From positions 1-9,519 of the forward strand of contig CAZYWA010000302.1 of the NCBI GenBank assembly GCA_964650975.1: a stretch of DNA of 9,519 nt, in the 5' to 3' direction. Made by a program: the position numbers and the translations under genes. The notes beneath the pieces were generated by a model. That model did not search any database. It had not been told where the DNA came from and was given only the letters and a program-made list of their open reading frames with translations. Origin of the DNA: CAZYWA01 sp964650975 [NCBI: uncultured bacterium]. GTDB lineage: Bacteria; JADJOY01. Of the stretch, positions 7,813 through 9,519 are shown piece after piece; positions within the stretch are counted from its first letter, which is position 1, and every line of letters begins with the position of its first letter.

Positions 7813-8355
7813 TCACAACCTAGGCGGCGCAGCGATCCACAGCACCTGCGCCTCGTGCGTACCTTCGTTTCTGAAACCGTGCATCCGGTTGGCGCGGTAG
7901 TAGAAGCAATCTCCCGATCTGAGCAACCAGAGCTTCTTGCCGACCCGGAGCCGCACTGCGCCGCTCAGCACCAGGCCCATTTCTTCTCCGTCGTGTGGTG
8001 CCTCGCAGCCGAAGGTTTCCGCAGGATCGAGGTGCACGACCGTGGGATCCATCGTGCGGTTGGTCCCTCCCGGGACCAGGACCTCGAGACGCTTCACTCC
8101 TCCCCATTCGATGGCGCGCCGGTCGGCCTTGTGGAACACGACCGGCTTCTCTTCCTCCTCCGCGAAGAACTCTCCCAGGCTGGTGTCGAGCGCCGAGAGG
8201 ATCAGCCCCAGGTTTTCCAGCGAGATCGACGTCAGATCCCGCTCCACCTGCGAGATGAATCCCTTGGTCAGGTTCGCCCGATCCGCCAGCTCCTCCTGCG
8301 TCAACCGACTCGCCAACCGCAGGTTCTTGATCCGCTCTCCGAAGGCCTGCGCCAC
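7813..8355 (-). CDS. XRE-family regulator with C-terminal cupin sensor domain
   Basis: A 180-residue protein with two domains. Residues about 4-62 form an XRE helix-turn-helix (FGERIKNLR...LTQEELADRANLTKGFISQVER...LENLGLILSALDTSLGEFF). Residues about 105-178 form a cupin barrel (DPAETFGCEAPHDGEEMGLVLSGAVRLRVG...LLRSGDCFYYRANRMHGFRNEG). H121, E125 and H159 are plausible metal or ligand contacts. The architecture is that of PuuR-like regulators, which sense small molecules such as polyamines; the gene lies directly upstream of speD and speE, so polyamine-responsive control of the operon is likely (inference). The start is GTG at 8355, with CAGGG eight bases upstream; an in-frame TAG at 8400-8398 with no usable start after it excludes a longer form. 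It has its own promoter and a palindrome near the expected transcription start, suggesting autoregulation. Confidence 0.9.
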   Translation of the reverse strand: MAQAFGERIKNLRLASRLTQEELADRANLTKGFISQVERDLTSISLENLGLILSALDTSLGEFFAEEEEKPVVFHKADRRAIEWGGVKRLEVLVPGGTNRTMDPTVVHLDPAETFGCEAPHDGEEMGLVLSGAVRLRVGKKLWLLRSGDCFYYRANRMHGFRNEGTHEAQVLWIAAPPRL

Positions 8356-8402
8356 AGCTTCGACCCTGCCAAATCCACCAAGCTGGGTTAATCGAACCTA
8401 CT

Positions 8403-8418
8403 GTTTCATATACTAAAC
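8403..8418. promoter_or_regulatory. Palindromic operator candidate for the XRE-cupin regulator
   Basis: GTTTCATATACTAAAC, 16 bp with perfect GTTT/AAAC arms and a TATA centre; 12 of 16 positions are symmetric. It stands alone in an AT-rich patch within otherwise GC-rich DNA, between the predicted promoter and the regulator start, where a bound HTH dimer would block transcription. No second copy was seen before speD or elsewhere in the window. Confidence 0.6.
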
Positions 8419-8434
8419 CGTTCGACGAAACCGA

Positions 8435-8463
8435 ATATTGGCCGACGCGTGGGTGCGTGTCAA
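8435..8463 (-). promoter_or_regulatory. Sigma-70-type promoter of the regulator-speD-speE operon
   Basis: On the minus strand, TTGACA (8463-8458) is a perfect -35 box. A 17-bp spacer leads to CAATAT (8440-8435) as -10 box (matches consensus at A2, A5 and T6). Transcription would begin near 8428, just upstream of the palindromic operator. The -10 is weak; an alternative -10 inside the AT-rich operator (TAGTAT) is possible. Confidence 0.55.
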
Positions 8464-8471
8464 GCACTTTG

Positions 8472-8513
8472 GTCACCGAGTCCGCCCTGTTTCGAGCGCA
8501 TCTCGTCACCGAG
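8472..8513. repeat. Nine-base direct repeat in the divergent regulatory region
   Basis: GTCACCGAG occurs at 8472-8480 and again at 8505-8513, exactly 33 bases apart, about three helical turns. A partial GTCAC follows at 8516-8520. The pair lies just upstream of the -35 box of the regulator promoter and also upstream of the plus-strand gene at 8614, so it could be a pair of activator sites for either direction. Chance is not excluded. Confidence 0.35.
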
Positions 8514-8613
8514 ACGTCACACAGCAGCGTCGCATCCGCGGGACGGCACCGCTCGGCGATTGCCCAAACGGAGCGCGATCCATCATCTTGCGGCGCCATC
8601 GGCGAACCCAGCG

Positions 8614-9297
8614 ATGCTCACCCCGGAACTCGCCCGCCTGCTCGATCCGCTGCACCTGCGCAGCTGGCCGCGTCCGACGCGGAAGCACCCGGTGGCGTTC
8701 GTGTTCAGCCGGTGCCTCGGCAACTGGGAGCACGACCCGCCCCGGAACGAAGGCCTGCTGTGGCTCGCGGCCGATCTCCACCGGTCCGGCCTCGCGGAGT
8801 TGGTCGCGATCCCCGGCACCGGTGTCGATCGCCCGCCCGACACCACGACCTACGCGGGCTTCCCGGTGTGGAAGCGGGCCCTGCTCGAGTTGGGCGTGCC
8901 GGACCCGGCGATCGTGGCGGTGCCCGGCGCCGCCGAGCACACCCGCGCCGAGGGCGACGACTTCGTGCGCCTCGCCGCCGCCCGCGGCTGGCGCGAAGCG
9001 CTGATCCTCATGAACCCGCACGAGACCCTGCGGGTGATGCTGGGCCTGCTGCGCTCGTTCGAGCTCTTCGGCCACCGACTGCGCGCGACCCCGGTGACAC
9101 CCAGCGCCACCGACTGGAGCCGCGAAGTCTACGGCTCGCAAGGCGCCCACCGACTACCGCGAGCCCACCACATCCTCGAGGAAGTCCGTCGCGTGCTCGC
9201 CTACCAGGCCAAAGGCAACCTGGTCACCCTCGCCGAGCTCGACACCTACTACCGCGACGAGTTGGGCGTCGATCCGCAGCGAAATCCGACCCGCTGA
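8614..9297 (+). CDS. DUF218/YdcF-like protein of unknown function
   Basis: A 227-residue protein from ATG 8614. Its layout resembles the DUF218 (ElyC/SanA/YdcF) alpha/beta fold: a strand (PVAFVFSR, 26-33), helix, strand ending IPGTG (66-70), then WKRALLELGVPDPAIVAVPGAAEHTRAEGDDF (86-117), where LGVP...I...T..E is the family-like pattern. Strand ALILMNPHETLRVML (129-143) corresponds to the usual VTsxxHxxRa block with H136 and R140, and a last strand ends LRATPVTPS. There is no signal peptide or membrane segment, unlike SanA and ElyC, so it is probably cytoplasmic. The reaction of this family is not established. No clear ribosome site precedes the ATG; an open frame continues back to 8449, but that part lacks protein-like content and crosses the divergent regulatory region. 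It is divergent from the XRE-cupin gene. Family call moderate. Confidence 0.6.
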   Translation: MLTPELARLLDPLHLRSWPRPTRKHPVAFVFSRCLGNWEHDPPRNEGLLWLAADLHRSGLAELVAIPGTGVDRPPDTTTYAGFPVWKRALLELGVPDPAIVAVPGAAEHTRAEGDDFVRLAAARGWREALILMNPHETLRVMLGLLRSFELFGHRLRATPVTPSATDWSREVYGSQGAHRLPRAHHILEEVRRVLAYQAKGNLVTLAELDTYYRDELGVDPQRNPTR

Positions 9298-9350
9298 GGT
9301 TCGTCGGTCAGCTCGGGGGTGGGGCCCCGCGAAGGCGCTTTTCGCTGAGC

Positions 9351-9371
9351 GGGGGGCTTGAAAAGCCCCCC
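9351..9371. terminator. Strong hairpin between convergent genes
   Basis: GGGGGGCTT, loop GAA, AAGCCCCCC: a perfect 9-bp stem with a 3-base loop, lying 54 bases after the plus-strand stop and 7 bases after the minus-strand stop. Neither strand has a following T-run, so it is not a canonical intrinsic terminator, but its place between convergent gene ends suggests bidirectional termination or mRNA end protection. A smaller GCGAA/TTCGC stem lies just upstream at 9329-9345. Confidence 0.55.
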
Positions 9372-9377
9372 GAAGAA

Positions 9378-9519
9378 TCACTGGTGCTCTTCGACCTTGT
9401 GGGTGAGGCGCTCGTAGTCGTCGGCGTAGTTCACGTTGACGTACGAGCCCTCGATGTCGAAGAGGCTCACGTAGCGGCCGGCCTGGATCATGACGTTGAG
9501 GAGGTCGGCCAGCTCTTTC
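9378..9519 (-). CDS. C-terminal fragment, possibly a sugar-phosphate nucleotidyltransferase
   Basis: The last 46 residues of a gene that enters from the right edge and ends at TGA 9380-9378. The fragment reads KELADLLNVMIQAG..., then LFDIEGSYVNVNYADDYERL and a charged tail ending HKVEEHQ. The pattern of a short helix, a strand, an aromatic residue, VNVN and DDYERL resembles the end of NTP-transferase domains, where a conserved 'vDxxTPEDYxxa' stretch closes the substrate pocket. This would fit a nucleotide-sugar supply role beside the glycan genes, but the fragment is too short to be sure and the call is mainly pattern memory. The coding frame itself is well supported by codon composition and by ending just before the hairpin. 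Confidence 0.45.
   Translation of the reverse strand, partial: KELADLLNVMIQAGRYVSLFDIEGSYVNVNYADDYERLTHKVEEHQ

Noticed and set aside
8061-8078. Hairpin TGGTCCC-TCCC-GGGACCA, containing the word GGTCCCTC, as a fifth REP copy
   Set aside because: It lies inside the XRE-cupin coding sequence and lacks the GGAG-GGNNGC stem and GCAGC tail; the shared 8 bases are coincidental.
8449-8613. N-terminal extension of the DUF218-like gene to 8449
   Set aside because: The extra 55 residues look like translated non-coding DNA and run through the direct repeats and upstream part of the divergent promoter region; no ribosome site was seen at 8449.

Overview
High-GC bacterial DNA, probably from a Gram-negative lineage. 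The taxon cannot be fixed from the window: a surface-glycan cluster, a class 1b AdoMet decarboxylase and REP-like palindromes all suit a Myxococcota/deltaproteobacteria-like or uncultivated high-GC phylum, but this is a guess. No tRNA, rRNA, transposase or CRISPR array is visible.

Region 1 (1-1521, minus strand): a family 2 glycosyltransferase, cut by the window start, lies downstream of and overlaps (ATGA) an N-terminally membrane-anchored SGNH/GDSL-fold protein. The usual nucleophilic serine of the latter is a glutamate. Both look like surface polysaccharide genes.

Region 2 (1762-6035, plus strand, divergent from region 1): four tightly packed genes encode a glutamine-dependent asparagine synthetase-like amidotransferase, a small cupin, a DegT/DnrJ/EryC1/StrS (perosamine synthase-like) sugar aminotransferase and a SAM-dependent methyltransferase. 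The junctions overlap by 4, 4 and 11 bases, so translation is probably coupled. The set suggests an amino sugar, possibly methylated, and an amidated residue on a surface glycan.

Region 3 (6319-8355, minus strand): a polyamine operon reading XRE-cupin regulator, speD, speE, which would make spermidine from putrescine and decarboxylated AdoMet. The regulator has a good promoter (TTGACA, 17 bp, CAATAT) with a 16-bp palindromic operator just downstream of it. Two pairs of REP-like palindromes (BIME-like) flank speE, one pair between the convergent methyltransferase and speE and one pair inside the operon between speD and speE. The four copies fall into two stem types that differ by paired compensatory base changes, which is the strongest non-coding signal in the window.

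Region 4 (8614-9519): a DUF218/YdcF-like protein on the plus strand, divergent from the regulator, then a strong hairpin, then the C-terminal end of a minus-strand gene that resembles a sugar-phosphate nucleotidyltransferase tail.
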